Shown here piece by piece: positions 22,630-35,389 of a stretch of DNA of 64,000 bases; position 1 is the first letter of the stretch, and every line of letters begins with the position of its first letter. This DNA is from Platycnemis pennipes. Its lineage: Eukaryota > Arthropoda > Insecta > Odonata > Platycnemididae. The notes below the pieces were generated by a model, which saw only the letters and a program-made list of their open reading frames with translations, did no database searches and was not told the DNA's origin. The stretch spans positions 40,766,354 to 40,830,353 of the forward strand of contig OW121849.1 of NCBI GenBank assembly GCA_933228895.1. The letters run 5' to 3'. The translations under genes and the position numbers were made by a program.

Positions 22630-23580
22630 CAGTTTTCCATGTTTGGACAAAGCCTTAGGTAGTTTTGAATGCTGCGTAAGAATTAGCTTAGCAACTTGAT
22701 CTTTAAAGCTCTTATCATTGTCAGAAGCAAGATTTCATACAACATCCACACTTATTGTACCCTTTACCTTATTATCCCATTAAATAAATTTACAATGTTT
22801 ATGCAGCTTTCTTGATTCTCTCTAATCCTAGGTATTATAATTGCGATCTGTGCCACAAGCTATAGGCACACAATTCTCTCGGAGCAACTTTAGTAATTTT
22901 GCTCTATTAGAATTCAAAATTGGCTATTCATTTCTTTATGAGTACAATATCATATTTATGTTGCGTTCTTTTCTTCCTTGAAGATTATCCATAAAGCTTC
23001 AATTTTTATAGAATCGTAACTTCTTAATCCATAATCTTAATTAGTACTTAATCCCAATGCGACTTAAATTTCTGAACCATTGGTTTTGTTTATAGGAGCT
23101 TCAATTTCAAAAGCCTCGCCATTTTTCTCTCCCCGCAGGATTAGGGAGATGTGTATTCTAATCAGACTAATTTCTTTCTAACTCTCAACTTGCTTCTTAG
23201 TCCTTGCGAAGTCCTTTCCACGTTTGATCATAGCCCTAGATGGTTTTGAATCCTGTGTAATAATTAGCCTAGCAACCTGATCTTTAAGGCTCTTGTCATT
23301 GTCAAAAGCAAGGTTTCATACAGCATCTACACTTAGCTCATTAATCACTTTCTTGATAGTAACATTAAAAACGACAGTAAGCAGTACTCAGCATTGTAAT
23401 ACTCCTCACCGCTGTGTCCAGGCTTAATCACAGCTACTTCGTTATCTATAAAACTTGAATAGTTCATCACCATTGTCGGAGACGTTATTTCCTTTCAGTA
23501 TTCTAAGCACCAATTTCCAATCCATGTTGTCTTAATTCTCCATCAATTGTACAAACGCATCGAACGACAGTTTGTTTTTA
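22630..23580 (-). pseudogene. Unrecognised coding relic with an internal duplication
   Basis: Two minus-strand stretches about 577 bp apart (22633-22755 and 23210-23338) are about 80% identical and translate alike: NLASDNDKSFKDQVAKLILT and NLAFDNDKSLKDQVARLIIT, each then QxSKxx. Differences favour conservative residues (K/R, F/L, I/L), as if the segment was once coding. In both, a TGA stands just before NLA. Further upstream on the same strand (to about 23580) are pieces such as DWKLVLRILKGNNVSDNGDE and EVAVIKPGHSGEEYYNAEYC in shifted frames. I do not recognise the family. It may be a transposon protein or a host pseudogene. Confidence 0.45.
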
Positions 23581-23599
23581 TAAAAAAACATTTGAAGAT

Positions 23600-26500
23600 A
23601 TATTAACGCCATAAACGCTTGAATTTCCCATTCAAACTCAAGAAAATATGAGTTAAAAGGACAATTGGAAAGTTCTATCATTCTTTCAAATCTATGATTC
23701 AAATCCAGTCAAATCTATGATACTTTCACTCTTGCCTTGGAGAAAATTTGGAAACAAAATATTGACTTGTTCAGTGCAAGGAGCCTTTTTTTGGGGGGGT
23801 TCTCTGTAAACTTACGCCGTTGGATAAAGGGTTACTGACTAACTACCTGGTGTCCTTGAAGAGGAAAGTGAGTATTTGGCAACTTTTTCCTGAAGTTGCT
23901 CGTCATTTCTGAAGCACAGTATATCAAATGGGGCGAGTGGGATAATCATTTCCGAGAATCGTAAAGGTGAAGAATTTCGGGAGGCTTAATGGAAAGGGAA
24001 AGGTGAACACAAGAGGGGAAGGAAACGGTGGTGAAACGTCCAAACCTCTTCCTCATCGTGCCATCCACGGAGATGGGAACAAATGTTTCTCTTGAGGAAA
24101 AGGTAATTCCAACGCAGAAAGGTCCGCATAAAACATACACGAACGCGTATGTTAACCTCTTGGATTCGTCATCCCGAAGAGTCGTGTTCATGTTAAATCC
24201 ATAGTAAACTGAGAAATGCGCGCAACCTTGTTCTGTGCATTTGTCCGCGAAGAATACGGAGAATAACCTCTTCATGGCCAGATTAAAAAAATGACTTGTC
24301 AAAATAATTTTCCATTTGGCCTCACCCATTAACTTGGGTAAATTACCAAAATAAATGTTTGGCGTTAAATTAAGAATGTGCACTTCTAATTAAATGTAAT
24401 TAAATTCAAAGTTCAGTGTAATCTCATGGTACATAAAACAGATGATGGTTGGTAGTAAAAATTTTTGAAGTGGATGTGATTCAGAATAAACGCTTTATTT
24501 ACAGCATGGCATTTCATGATGTTGTACCCAAAAAATGTATTGATCCAATCTCAAACTTATATATATTTTGGAATAAAGGCGTGCGCACTGCGCAGTGAAG
24601 AATAACAGGTGAAAATTAAAAATATTGGCGGTTTTCAATGAATTTAAACCCACATTCTTCATCAAACCACCATTACAGGCATGCGACCACTGAAACTGCC
24701 TCCTGCCATCGATAATGGCATATATCACTTATTCCAAATTTGTGGTTGCTATTCCAAATCTACTAGCAAAATTACCATTTCAATTCCTACTGAAGCCATA
24801 ATTAATATCTTTCTATATTTTTAAGTGGACACATCATCCGATGGGCTTGGTAGGTGTTATGGATATCATTTTTCTACAAAGTCATATTTAAAATATTTCT
24901 TTGCACACACTGTTCCCCTCTGCAGTTCAGCATATACACACGAAACTCTTTATATTTAATCTTAAATCATAGAACTCTATATTAGAACTCTAGAACATGA
25001 GAGCTCTATATTCATTAATGCCTTTAGAATTTCATCCCTCTAACTACGCCATTATCTGACGACTATGACTTCTGCTGATATCCTTTTCTTTCCTTCCAAG
25101 TCTACGCCTAGAATTCCGTCATCAGTATCATTTCAATCCAATGCTCCGGAAGAAAACCAAGTTCAACTTAAGTGTACGTACCATGAAGTAAGGAGTTTCA
25201 AAATGAAATTGAATCTGTCATGGTACGCAGATCCAATAATAGATACATCACTACTTATTTACAAGTTACTTATCAATACCATACACGGCACTACATATTT
25301 CAAATACTTTGAACAAGGTGAACAGAGATGCGTAAATAAAATCACATTCTTGTGTTTAATATGTTACCTGTTCCTTCTTGAGAAAAGGTATTCATCTTAA
25401 ACATCTGCCGGAGAATGAATGTCCACTTCGATTTACCATTGAATAGTGATTCTAACGTAATTCTTATAACAGTAATCAAAACGAATACAATTCAAGTGCA
25501 ATATTCAAAGGGACTGCTGAAGACAACACTGTACCTATGGTATTATTGTACAGGTATTGTACAGCCTGTAAGTAGCTTGTTCTTTGTGGGACCGGTCGTC
25601 ACCTGATCCAAAAGATGTTCCCCAGCCCCATGTGTGTGTGACTTGCCGATACTGTAGTAAAGTATATGAGTTCCAGGCTGCCTTTCCTGCTGCTAGGATG
25701 CACTCACCCACGGGCTGTTGTGAAGATGAAGAAATGGTAAGAGTGAACAAGCCGATCGAGTCGGGGCGGGGATCGAGATCGGATCGGGGTGGTTGAAGTT
25801 TTTTATTTTGAGTCCCGCGGTTCAAATCCACAGCAGTGGCAGAGAGATTTTAATCACAGAGAGAGGGGTTTTAGAGTCCCCACTTGAGACCTGCGCGGAG
25901 AGAACTCAACAATCTATTTGTGATTAGGAGTTTAAACCGTAGAACCCTTTGCAATTTTTTTGCAGACCAGACAGTTCTGGCGCCGGGTTTTTCTCTACCA
26001 ACTCTCAGTTCCCTGATGAAACCTACCTTTATTCAATTATGTACCCATTCGTAGCTACTAATAATTCTCTCAAATGACCACTACCGCGAATTGAAGGGCC
26101 AAATAAATCCCTCGGGAAGCTGGGAGGCATGAATTGGAGGCACGATTTTTAATTATGAAAGCTTAATTAGCATCTTAGTAATGCTAAATCATATAAATCA
26201 CGAACGATTAACATTACAAAAGCATTCCTTGCTAAGTCCTATATCGAGCAGATGGACATCATAAACTTACTGCAAGTAAAAACAATGCATCACTTCGATT
26301 TGCTCTCTCAATTCCAATCTCTCTATTTTATTACCCTATCCTGAACAGAACCAACGGATTCTACCTCTTCTCATTACAAAATTTGACAATTATATACATT
26401 TATGTAAATATTCGACAGAAAAATCGCAAATTTCCTAAGAATCCTAATTCAATCACGATGTTCTTAGAAGATGCTCGCAATCCGGATGTTTTTGACAACA

Positions 26501-28557
26501 ACGCTGATTGAATGCCATCAATGCTGATTAATAGTCACGGTCGAGGTCTCTCATTCCACCCCTGTAAAATAAAACTACACAGGTAGGTATATTAAATGCT
26601 ACGAGCTCAAACGGAAACATAGACTTTTCAGAGTTATATTCCAAATGTAAGCTACTATCACTATGGTCTCAAATTCTTATATGGGAGCAGCCTTTCGTTG
26701 AATGGCCGATTAACGCCTTAGTCCTCTGACTCGCCCGAGGTTATTTTACCAGGAAATTAAAGGTCGTTCAAGGAAAGAACTAAGGCTACTTTCAAATTTA
26801 TACCATTCTTGTGCGATAGAGCATGAATAATTGACAAAATATATCCTCACATATAAAACTTAAAATTAAAGGTGGAAAATTATAAGGTTAACATATGGCC
26901 ATTTCCTCTCATTTGAAATCTATTTTGGGAGATGAGAAATAGCAACTAATATTCAGATTGTTTACCATACCAATCTAATTCGGGAACAGTATTTCAGTTA
27001 AGAGAGTTTGGACTCTAATATCTTACCAAACGTGAGCAAATTTCCGGAATCGATAATTATTTCCGATTGCTCAAATCACATGCAACGCAGTTATTTAACA
27101 GAGCAGAGGATAATAGCGCAATGTTTTTTCACCCGTTCCCAGTAACGTTGGCATGAATGGTATTAATATAAAACGCAATGAAGTGGTTGTAAAAGCTAAT
27201 CAAGGAATATGAAACCTCCGCGCCGTCATAAAAGAGAAGGTTTCGTTCTCTGCAGCGTCGGATTTTCTTTCCCCTTTTTGCCTCGCCTCCTTTCATTCAA
27301 GTCCCCCGGGTTCTGGAAGGGCATAAATGTCACACGTTCGTATAAAAAGCAAAGGGGAATACCAAGTCATTCGCAATTAAGGACGTAATCGGAATGAGGA
27401 ACTGGAGAGTAAGTGAGATTAAGGTGGGGCTAAGTAGAAGGCACTTTAGAAAGCTCTTTACTGTCGACGCCGGATTTCTTTCCACTTCTCTCCACTTCCC
27501 TGAAACAGTCCCACCCCGGCCAAATTATTAGCCTGTTTTAGTAAGACGCAAATTACTTTAGCTGTGATCTCCTTTTCCGAAACGCTGCATGCATTACTGT
27601 GTATACCTAACAATTTTTTTAATTATTGCAGGATTAGCTTTTCCTATGCCTTTGATTGTAAAATTTCTAAATACTGAATTGGAAGGAATACAGAAGGTAA
27701 ATTATTGGAACTCACAGGTAGGAAAGACTGGCAGCAAGATCTTATACTTTGAAATATAGATGTTGAAATAGAGTATTTTTTCTTGGTTGCTATCTCCTTC
27801 TTTGTATACCGATCTCTAGACATGTGAAACATTACAAGCGTAAAAATAAGGCCGGATAAAAACTATTTCTTTACAATATGTGGTGTTACTTTACTTTTTT
27901 TGAAGAAACATTGGATATTGCCCAAAATCAGAGCTCTGTCTAAGGAGCGCGACATGCTTATGACTTTCTAATAATCAATTTATCCAGTGAATTTGCGCGA
28001 TTCTCGACGTTAGTGAAGATGCTCCACCTAATGATCTCAAACAATCCGGATAATAAGAGGACGAAAGTGAGGGTGTAGAATGAGTGGTCTAAATAGTAAT
28101 AATGACTGTGCTAAAGGTAGGTGGGAATCCTTGCCCCATAGCTCTACAAAAACCAAAGCGGAGAGAATTACTGGCTACCACCACTTGAATATTAAATGCT
28201 TCAAGGGAAAGAAATGGACCTTCACCCTCAACATGTGAATTTCAACGACATTGCTCATATTAGGAGATAATGCTAAACCTAAGACTTCGCACCAGCTCTT
28301 AGGTCTGGCTTACATCCGATAATTTCACTTCTTCACAAAAAAATATTTATACCCATGATAATTTTTCAATTAAACTAATAACGAATTAAATGCTAGAAAG
28401 TCTAATAATCGATAAGTAACTGTACTACCCTCCAGAGCAAAAGGTATTCACGACCTGTGAGCTGGGAAAGAAATATTAGTGAAATACTTAAATAATTTCC
28501 CTGGCTAGTATTTTAATAGGCTTGATAATTTATACATCCCCTGAAGCTGAAATTAAA
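23600..28557. other. Unassigned DNA (about 5 kb)
   Basis: No recognisable element. A 145-codon minus-strand frame at 23946-24383 has no domain motif. At 25.57-25.86 kb a GC-richer stretch ends in GCGGTTCAAATCCACAGC, resembling a tRNA T-arm/B box, but no matching A box or tail is clear. A TATAAAAAG string lies near 27340. The remaining sequence is AT-rich and featureless to my reading. Confidence 0.45.
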
Positions 28558-28844
28558 CTTTTCACAAAATTCTGGTGAAGTCTTCACGGGCTCTTCACTG
28601 GGTCAGGGAAACGGCTAAGGCCGACGTTTCGACGGCTAACACTGCCATCGTCCTCAGGGCGTTGAGTGTCAGGTCCAAGAAAAATGCCGGTGGACCTTGG
28701 ACCTGACACTCAACGCCCTGAGGCCGATGGCAGTGTTAGCCGTCGAAACGTCTGCCTTAGCCGTTTCCCTGATCCGGTGGAGAACCCGTGAAGACTTCAC
28801 CAGCATTATACGCCGGGAAAAAACTAGATCCTTTTCACAAAATT
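28558..28844. mobile_element. Foldback element FB3 (Penelope-like) with 14-bp TSD
   Basis: CTTTTCACAAAATT occurs at 28558-28571 and 28831-28844 and encloses 259 bp. Inside, arms 28572-about 28680 and about 28695-28803 are inverted copies with few mismatches. The left arm, read on the minus strand, gives CTGAGGA (28651-28657) and then a 7-bp stem CGATGGC / GCCGTCG, followed by AAACGTCGGC. In the right arm the same core has CTGAGGC. The right arm is followed by 27 bases with ATTATACGCCGGGAAAAA that the left arm lacks. It carries no ORF. Target-site duplications around a head-to-head dimer show that the dimer inserted as a unit or formed at insertion. Confidence 0.85.
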
Positions 28845-31285
28845 ATTTGGCTACTTTGCATGAATCTCATTTCACAGATACAAATTTCTCTCGAAGTATG
28901 TTTTCTGTAATAAGACAATGACTTTTCCTCAGCGCTTTATATTTATTCTTTCATACATAGATTCATAACGATAATTCAACGAGTCAACAATAATTTAACT
29001 AAATTAAAAGTTCTCATAAGTTTTACGGAGAATTTATAATGAAACATTTATAAATCTCCAGATCATAGGATCGTATTCCATTTACTCTCCTTTTCTGCCT
29101 TTAGGTAATACAGGATCCAAGTTGTTTTCCTCGAGATAATATACTAGTTGGCTAGTTGGTTTGATTACTCACTGGCGGCTTCAACCTTGTCTAACTATAT
29201 ACGCTTGTCTCGGGCGTTGGCCATCGCCTGCACTTAGAGGCCTTTCCGTGTCGATCCCAGCCAATATCTAACATCTTTCATCTGCATAACCTGACCTTTT
29301 CAAGCACCCTAATCTGGAAGTAGTTCTCGTCTTCCCGAAGTATTATACAAACACTACAAGTTTCCCTCTCCGAAAAAGGAACCAATATCTACTCCTTAAA
29401 AAATTTGAAAGCTATAAAACTTTGATGGATAAATTGCTCTCAAAAAACTTGATAAAGTACATTTACCCCTAACACCGAATACCTCCCGGTTTGCTGTGTC
29501 CCGCTACCATCTAATCCATCTAATAATTTCAGTAATTAGTAATGGTAAATCCATTCCTACTGTAAAAAAAGAACCGAAACACAGTAAATGATGCACCGAA
29601 GTAAAAAAAATACTGGTAAAATAAAAGCAAAATGGAGTTGAACGGTCAGAGGAAGCATTTAAAAGGATAAAAGAGTTACAAAACTGGATGTATTGAAAAT
29701 CAAAATCTGTGTTGTGCACACATTTAGCTCTAACAACATAGCTAGAGAAGTATTTATGTGATATGGCCAAAAACTAATATGCGCTAACATCTCACAAATA
29801 ACAGCCAACACTAAAGTTGAAGTTAATGTTTCCAATGAATATTGAGAAACAGGTTTTCCGAAGTACGCTTGTTCAAACACTTAATACGGTGATGGAAACG
29901 AAACGATATTCTAACTTTTACGGTAATAGAAACCGAGACCCTCAACTGTCAATCAAAAACTGGAATATTGTCCCCAATAGGATAAACTAGAAGCACTGCT
30001 TAAGAGGATGGAAAGGTCCTTCCGCGATGACGAATGTGAATGCCTCTTAAAAAGGTCACGTTCTCTTCGATGAACAGAAAGGCAATAGCAGTTGCAAGAT
30101 GATTGATTCCGATGACGATTAAGTGTTTTCCGAGGTGAGAGAGAAAGGCGTTCGAGAGATGGGATAAAAAAGATTGACAAGGTGCAATTGGAATCCCGGT
30201 TTTAGCTAATCAAGGTTTTGTATGAAAGAATTTCAATGAAAATACGGAACTTGATATGGACATGTGCGGGGCTAGGATAAATTGGAGTTTACCTGTTTAT
30301 CACGCAATGATAGCAATATCACGCCGAAGGGTGGGCTAAAATAAACCCTTACATTTTCCTCATGCACCGTAGCATGAAAACTTTACTTTTGCTTGTTAAA
30401 TGCAATATCGCGTTGTTTGTAAAACACCAGTACCTAGTCTTCAGGCAAGGTATGAAATAATAAAAAAGAAAAATTATTCACTATAATTACAGTTGAACGT
30501 ATCAATATCATGGAAATATATCGAATGGGCCTACAGAAATCAAAGTCAGATAGGTGTAAATAGCCAATAACATATGTTTTACATAAAATTGAAACATATT
30601 TCATATCAACTGTTCCCAGAGGACGAGTCCTCAATTTATCTTGCCGCTTTGAAATACCATATTCCATCTGCATTCGCTAATTATCACGTTTTTATGAATT
30701 GATAATCTCGCGTACTTTGCTGGTAACATTCTAGCATACAAGATGTGCAGTATGTAACAAATAAGCAACATGTGCTCCTTGGTGACAGAATAATTTCCAA
30801 GTTAAACTTGGGAGACATGTAGAGTCACCACAATAACCTCCAATGCGTATATATCGCCAATCCTCTACGCATATGATCGATGTTTTGGGTTTTGACCCCA
30901 GCACCAAAGCATAAAGCAACGTGCTGGTTTTCGTCCTATGGGATTCAGATCAATAGCATTATGGCTTGGAAATCAGCGTCTTGCGAATCCCAAATTATGG
31001 AGTGGAACTCAAAAGCTATTTTATCAAAGTATGGCTGTCGTTATTTATAAGCACAACCTAAGTAACAGTGGTATTCTCCACCAATGACACAATAATTACA
31101 TAAAAAATACACGGTAAGAGAGCCGAAAAGAGATTCCAAATTAGTGTTCAAAACTAGAAAAAAATGTTTAAAACGCCAAAAGCATCAAACATGGATTGCG
31201 ATAAGGATACATGTCGTAGAGCTAAACCATGCAAAAACCCGCGGCGGCGGCGTTTGCAAACGAAGTGAACACGCGTCACCTTCTG
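28845..31285. other. Unassigned DNA
   Basis: Nothing recognised. The 29147-29300 stretch has a tRNA-like feel (CGTGTCGATCCCAGCC) but no matching partner motif. Frames are all under 90 codons. Confidence 0.5.
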
Positions 31286-32859
31286 AAAAGGCCGTTTTAC
31301 ACGGTCATTGATACTGCGCAGGCTGTTGCGAGAACACTTGCGCAAAAATATTGCGCCGTGTAAAGCGACGACTTGCGAGGACCGGCAGCGCCACTGCGCG
31401 AACGCTTGCGAGCAAATTAGAACATGTTCTAATCTGATACATGCGTGCGCGCAAGTTTGAAGTTTATTTCTCTTACCAGATGGTGCAGATGTAGCGGCAA
31501 CGAACTGCCTGGGGAACTCTAGCATTTAAATAGGTTGTTGACGATTGAGTAGGATGTTTTTGTTTGCACTCAACTCCTTAAGTAGTGAATAAAGTGCAAT
31601 AATGATGAGCTGGGCGATTAATCACGTGGAAGCTTAAATGTCGTTCGTAAAGGAAGAACTAGTTATCTTGGCCCACAGCCGTTCGTTCGTGGTGCAAATT
31701 TTGGGCTAAGTATACGGAACTAGGGTCTCCAATATTATGTTTAGAATATGGCTTAAAACATATTTTAAAGTAGTGGTAATTTATCATATCTTTCACGTCC
31801 AATAAATTGCTACTCAACAGATCTTGACGTTATGCGATATATTCACGGTAAAACCACTACTGTATGGTATCTACATCTACATCTACATAATACCCTGCAA
31901 GCCACCACAAGGGTGTGTGGCGGGGGGTGATTGCTCACCAAACATGCACTACATATCATGCATAAAAAAAGGAATAGTATTAATATAGTAGTCAGAACAA
32001 CACTATTTAAAAAAAATAGAAATTGCAAAGCAAACATGCAGAAACATTCTGTTAGTAGGGTTAGCTTTAAGTACTCATACCAACATGCAGATACCAATGC
32101 TATTCATTGCTACTCTCCGATAGGACATATTTATCGTTATTCGTATCTCTGATTGTGCGAGGGAAAAAGGACATCGGTCAGTTCGGCAATCAATTTCTCT
32201 AACTTTATGATTATGGTCCAGTCTGCCATAGTAAGTTGGGGTTCGTAAAATATTTTTAACATCATCACTGAAAATATTGCCTTGGAATTTGTGGAAAAGA
32301 TTAAGTCTAAATTTCAACCTGCGATCTGACAATGATTCCCATTTCAATTCATTTAATAGACTGGTTACGCTAATATAATTATCGTATCGTCCCTTTAGAA
32401 ATCTTGCCGATCTTCGCTGCACACGTTCAAGTTCATTACTTAGACCGATTTCGTAGGGATCCCATACACTGGCAGCATATTCCAAATGAGGTCTAACAAG
32501 GGAAAAGTAGCTGATTTCTCGCACATGATCGTCACATTTACCCAATACTCTTTTAATGAAACCCAGTTTACGATTAGCTTGACCAATTATTTCACGTATA
32601 TGTTTACCCCAGGAAAGATCATGTGTCAGTCTTATTCCAGGATATTTAATGGATTCCACGTTTGTTATTTCATTATTACTTATTTTGTATGTACTAGGAG
32701 GTATATTGTCACTGACACAATGCACCGACGATTGCACCGTGTAAAGCTATCTAGCAAGCGTCATCGCAATTTTCTATCTCACAGACTTCCGCAGACGACT
32801 GCTCAAACGGAATCAACATCAACTTGCGCAGTTTCAATGACCGTGTAAAACGGCCTTTT
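31286..32859. mobile_element. TIR-bounded non-autonomous element split by a LINE
   Basis: AAAAGGCCGTTTTACACGG then TCATTGATACTGCGCA (31286-31320) is matched inversely at 32825-32859 with one mismatch in 35 bases. Just inside the left end, CTTGCG/TTGCGC motifs repeat about six times in 110 bases, resembling subterminal transposase sites. An L2-like LINE 3' fragment (31862-32737) occupies the middle. Without it the element is about 0.7 kb with no coding capacity, so it is MITE-like. No target-site duplication is obvious, leaving the superfamily (hAT or PIF/Harbinger type) open. Confidence 0.72.
31862..32737 (-). pseudogene. L2/jockey-group LINE, 5'-truncated copy (C-terminal ORF and 3' tail)
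   Basis: A 220-codon open frame (32075-32737) keeps the C-terminal domain of this LINE family: ITNVESIKYPGIRLTHDLSW, then ANRKLGFIKRVLGKC, EISYFSLVRPHLEYAASVWD, and LERVQRRSARFLKGRYDNY. The frame lies downstream of the reverse transcriptase motifs, which are absent. The 3' untranslated part ends in GGCTTGCAGGGTATTATG and a (TAGATG)n tail, seen inverted at 31870-31895. It has no internal stop over 220 codons and is the best preserved of three copies in the window (others at 9.3-10.7 and 53.6-54.4 kb). Confidence 0.88.
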
Positions 32860-34533
32860 GCTACGCACTCCCGATGTGTCGGATCTTCCGCGACACTCAT
32901 CTGAACCAACACCGCTCTTCCAATCGGCCAGCCCACGCCCTTTGGAGCGATCCTCGTTGTTCCTGCACGCCTTCACCCAGTGCCCTCGGGAGAGAGAGGC
33001 GGCCACACCCCGGCCGGGATTGTGCAACTGGCGCGGCGGTCACCCTGCAGGAGGGGAGTTCTCGGGGGGGCGGGGGGGGGGGGGAGGAAGTAAGTGGGAG
33101 AAGGGAGGGGAGGAGACAGGGGAAAGAGGGAGTCGAAGAAATCATCAGGTTAGTCGGGGGAGGAAGAGTAATTCTCGCGGCTCATATTGAATGCCTAAAT
33201 TCGAATTTGGCGGCGTTACCGAAATAGTTGCGTTAACTTAGCCCACAGGAAGAGGAAGAGCAAACGTACTTCTTCCAGCCCACTGGCCCTAAATTTCAAA
33301 GTACATTACTCTAAAGTGTAACTTGACGTAAAACATGTTACTGGGTGTCTTGAAAAATGAAAGTGAATTTTCAGTGAGAGAAGCAGTAGTACTTCGAATT
33401 TAAATTACGACTGGCGTTAAACTAATAAAGTGTGCGTGGTTCATATAAAATTATTAGTTGGAAATGGCCCTAACAGTGATATAAATAAGAAGTATTAGAA
33501 ATAGAGGTCCTTTGGATGGTGAGATAATACTCCAAAAAATCCTCATTGCGTTTGAACATTCTGTGGTATGAGGGCTAAGGTAGCATAACTAACCGAAAGT
33601 GCCAATTATGCCAATCCAGAATTTCGGTTCCTTCTGGATTGCTTTTACTGGGTTGATGACGGTTCCATCTGTATCATAGCTTGCTTTTCCCGTCACAATG
33701 ACTTAATTCAAACCGGATGATGAACGCTGATAAGAGGGCAACCTACCAGCGCTTTATTTACCTTGAGTTCGAAACGTGACTTATTCCCTAGTCTAATTCC
33801 ATAAGCAACCATGCTCTACAGCACTCCTAGTAGATTTTATGCCTCCTTCTCACTTGCTTCCATGAAAGTAATCCTGAAATATTAATACCATAAAGAAGAA
33901 GTAGGCTTCAAATTTTTGTATGCGATGCAAAATACCTTGATGAACTCACTCCACCAGGAAACGACCGCACGTTCACATACACCAGAAATTTGCACAACTT
34001 GGTTTCGATGGACGTGTTCTTGCTAAGATACCTTTTCCCGGAATCAGGAAGTAACACTATAAAGTGAGTTGATCTGTCCTCTCTATACTTGCCGCTAAGT
34101 GCTTTCCTTGAGATTTTAGCCACGATATTAAATCCGTTGATGAAACATATCTGAGGTTAAAATCTCCAGGGAGTAGGCGACGAAGATTGGATTACGTGAA
34201 GTCGCCGGTCGGAGTTGTATGCGGGAAATATCGGCTACTTCTCCTCCTCGTCGCCTTCACTTTCTATCATCCTCCTAAACCCACAGTCAGAGTTCTCCTC
34301 ACGCCTCCTTTTCCCTGCATGTCCCTTCCATTAGCAGGTGATGGAACTGAGTTGGTTTCAAGCTGATCACCCGCGAATCGTAGGTCACTCAAAAAAACGG
34401 ATCACGAGTCGTTCAAAGAACGTGTAGGCGAATACTGACGAGATATTAACTGTTTTCATAAATATAAGAGTGCTTTTGTTGAAAAAAAAAAGTTTTGTTC
34501 AGTACCATCTTTGGCCATCACTAACAACCGGCG
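32860..34533. other. Unassigned DNA with a GC-rich, G-run block at 32.87-33.2 kb
   Basis: The block has overlapping frames up to 117 codons in several registers, all G/R-rich. G runs at 33064-33070 and 33072-33084 are separated by one C. No domain motif is seen. Downstream DNA to 34.5 kb shows nothing recognisable. Confidence 0.5.
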
Positions 34534-34541
34534 GTGTACAT

Positions 34542-34990
34542 TAGGGTGGTCCTTACTTTAAAAATTTCGAATTTCTTTTGGGACACCCCTTTATATTTGT
34601 TCCGTATGGTTAGAAAATAAATCGTGAGAAATATTATTGCAATTGGATAACCGAAAAACGTGCCGCATCGCACTTAAAATTTTGAAATTTTTATTTTTTG
34701 CTGTTTTCAGACATAACTGACGTTAATGGAACTCTTAGATTTTTCTGTTGCTTTTCTGTTATTTACAATGACTTGTTAGACATTTGTGGTGTATCAATTC
34801 AAATAGCTTCAAATTCGGTCCGTTGGTTCCCGAGATACAGCCCCAAGAGTGAGCTCGCGTCGCCCCTGTCACGCCCTCCAACGCTCGAATGCACTAAGTG
34901 CCTATCGTGAGTCGCGTGTTGCATCGCATTTCTTCTTTAAAGAACAATGAAAATAATAGAGTCTATTCTGGTAGACATTTTACACTGTTC
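34542..34990 (+). repeat. Left long TIR
   Basis: Pairs with 36962-37416. Conserved islands include GTATGGTTAGAAAATAAAT, CGTGAGAAATATTATTGCAA, GTGCCGCATCGCACTTAAAA, CCCAAGAGTGAGCTCGCG and TTTCTTCTTTAAAGA. The arm ends around ACACTGTTCACTTGG. Confidence 0.85.
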
Positions 34991-35389
34991 ACTTGGTGAA
35001 CTTAAAATCTGGGCAAGTTTATAGTACTTCTATCTATTGATACGCCTTGGAAACTAGAGGTTTTTTTAGGCATGAATAATAAGCTTATGTATTTTAAATC
35101 AGGTTACAAGATTAAATCAAATTATTTTGTAAAGAAAAGAAAAAGTTTTTTCTAAATTTTGATTTTAATAATCCATATTTGCAATTTTTATTAAATTCAG
35201 CAATTTTCATATTTATCCCACATATACCATAGGATAACATTTTTCCTATCACAATGTCACACTCACGGAGAGAATACTCTCGCTTTCTGTTGTACGATTA
35301 GAAAGGTAAGAATTATTTGTTTACAGCACTTTCAAATTTTCTCAAAATAATTTTGATCAAGTAGCTTTATTACAGTCTGGAAATTTACG

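Noticed and set aside
23946..24383. 145-codon open frame on the minus strand
   Set aside because: No domain motif, no neighbouring exon-like pieces, no repeat relation. A frame of this length can occur by chance in 64 kb.
25800..25860. SINE or tRNA from GCGGTTCAAATCCACAGC
   Set aside because: Only a B-box-like stretch is present. No A box, body similarity or tail could be shown.
32858..33227. Frames of 110-117 codons around poly-G runs
   Set aside because: Low-complexity G/R/E-rich translation of a G-run region, not a credible protein.
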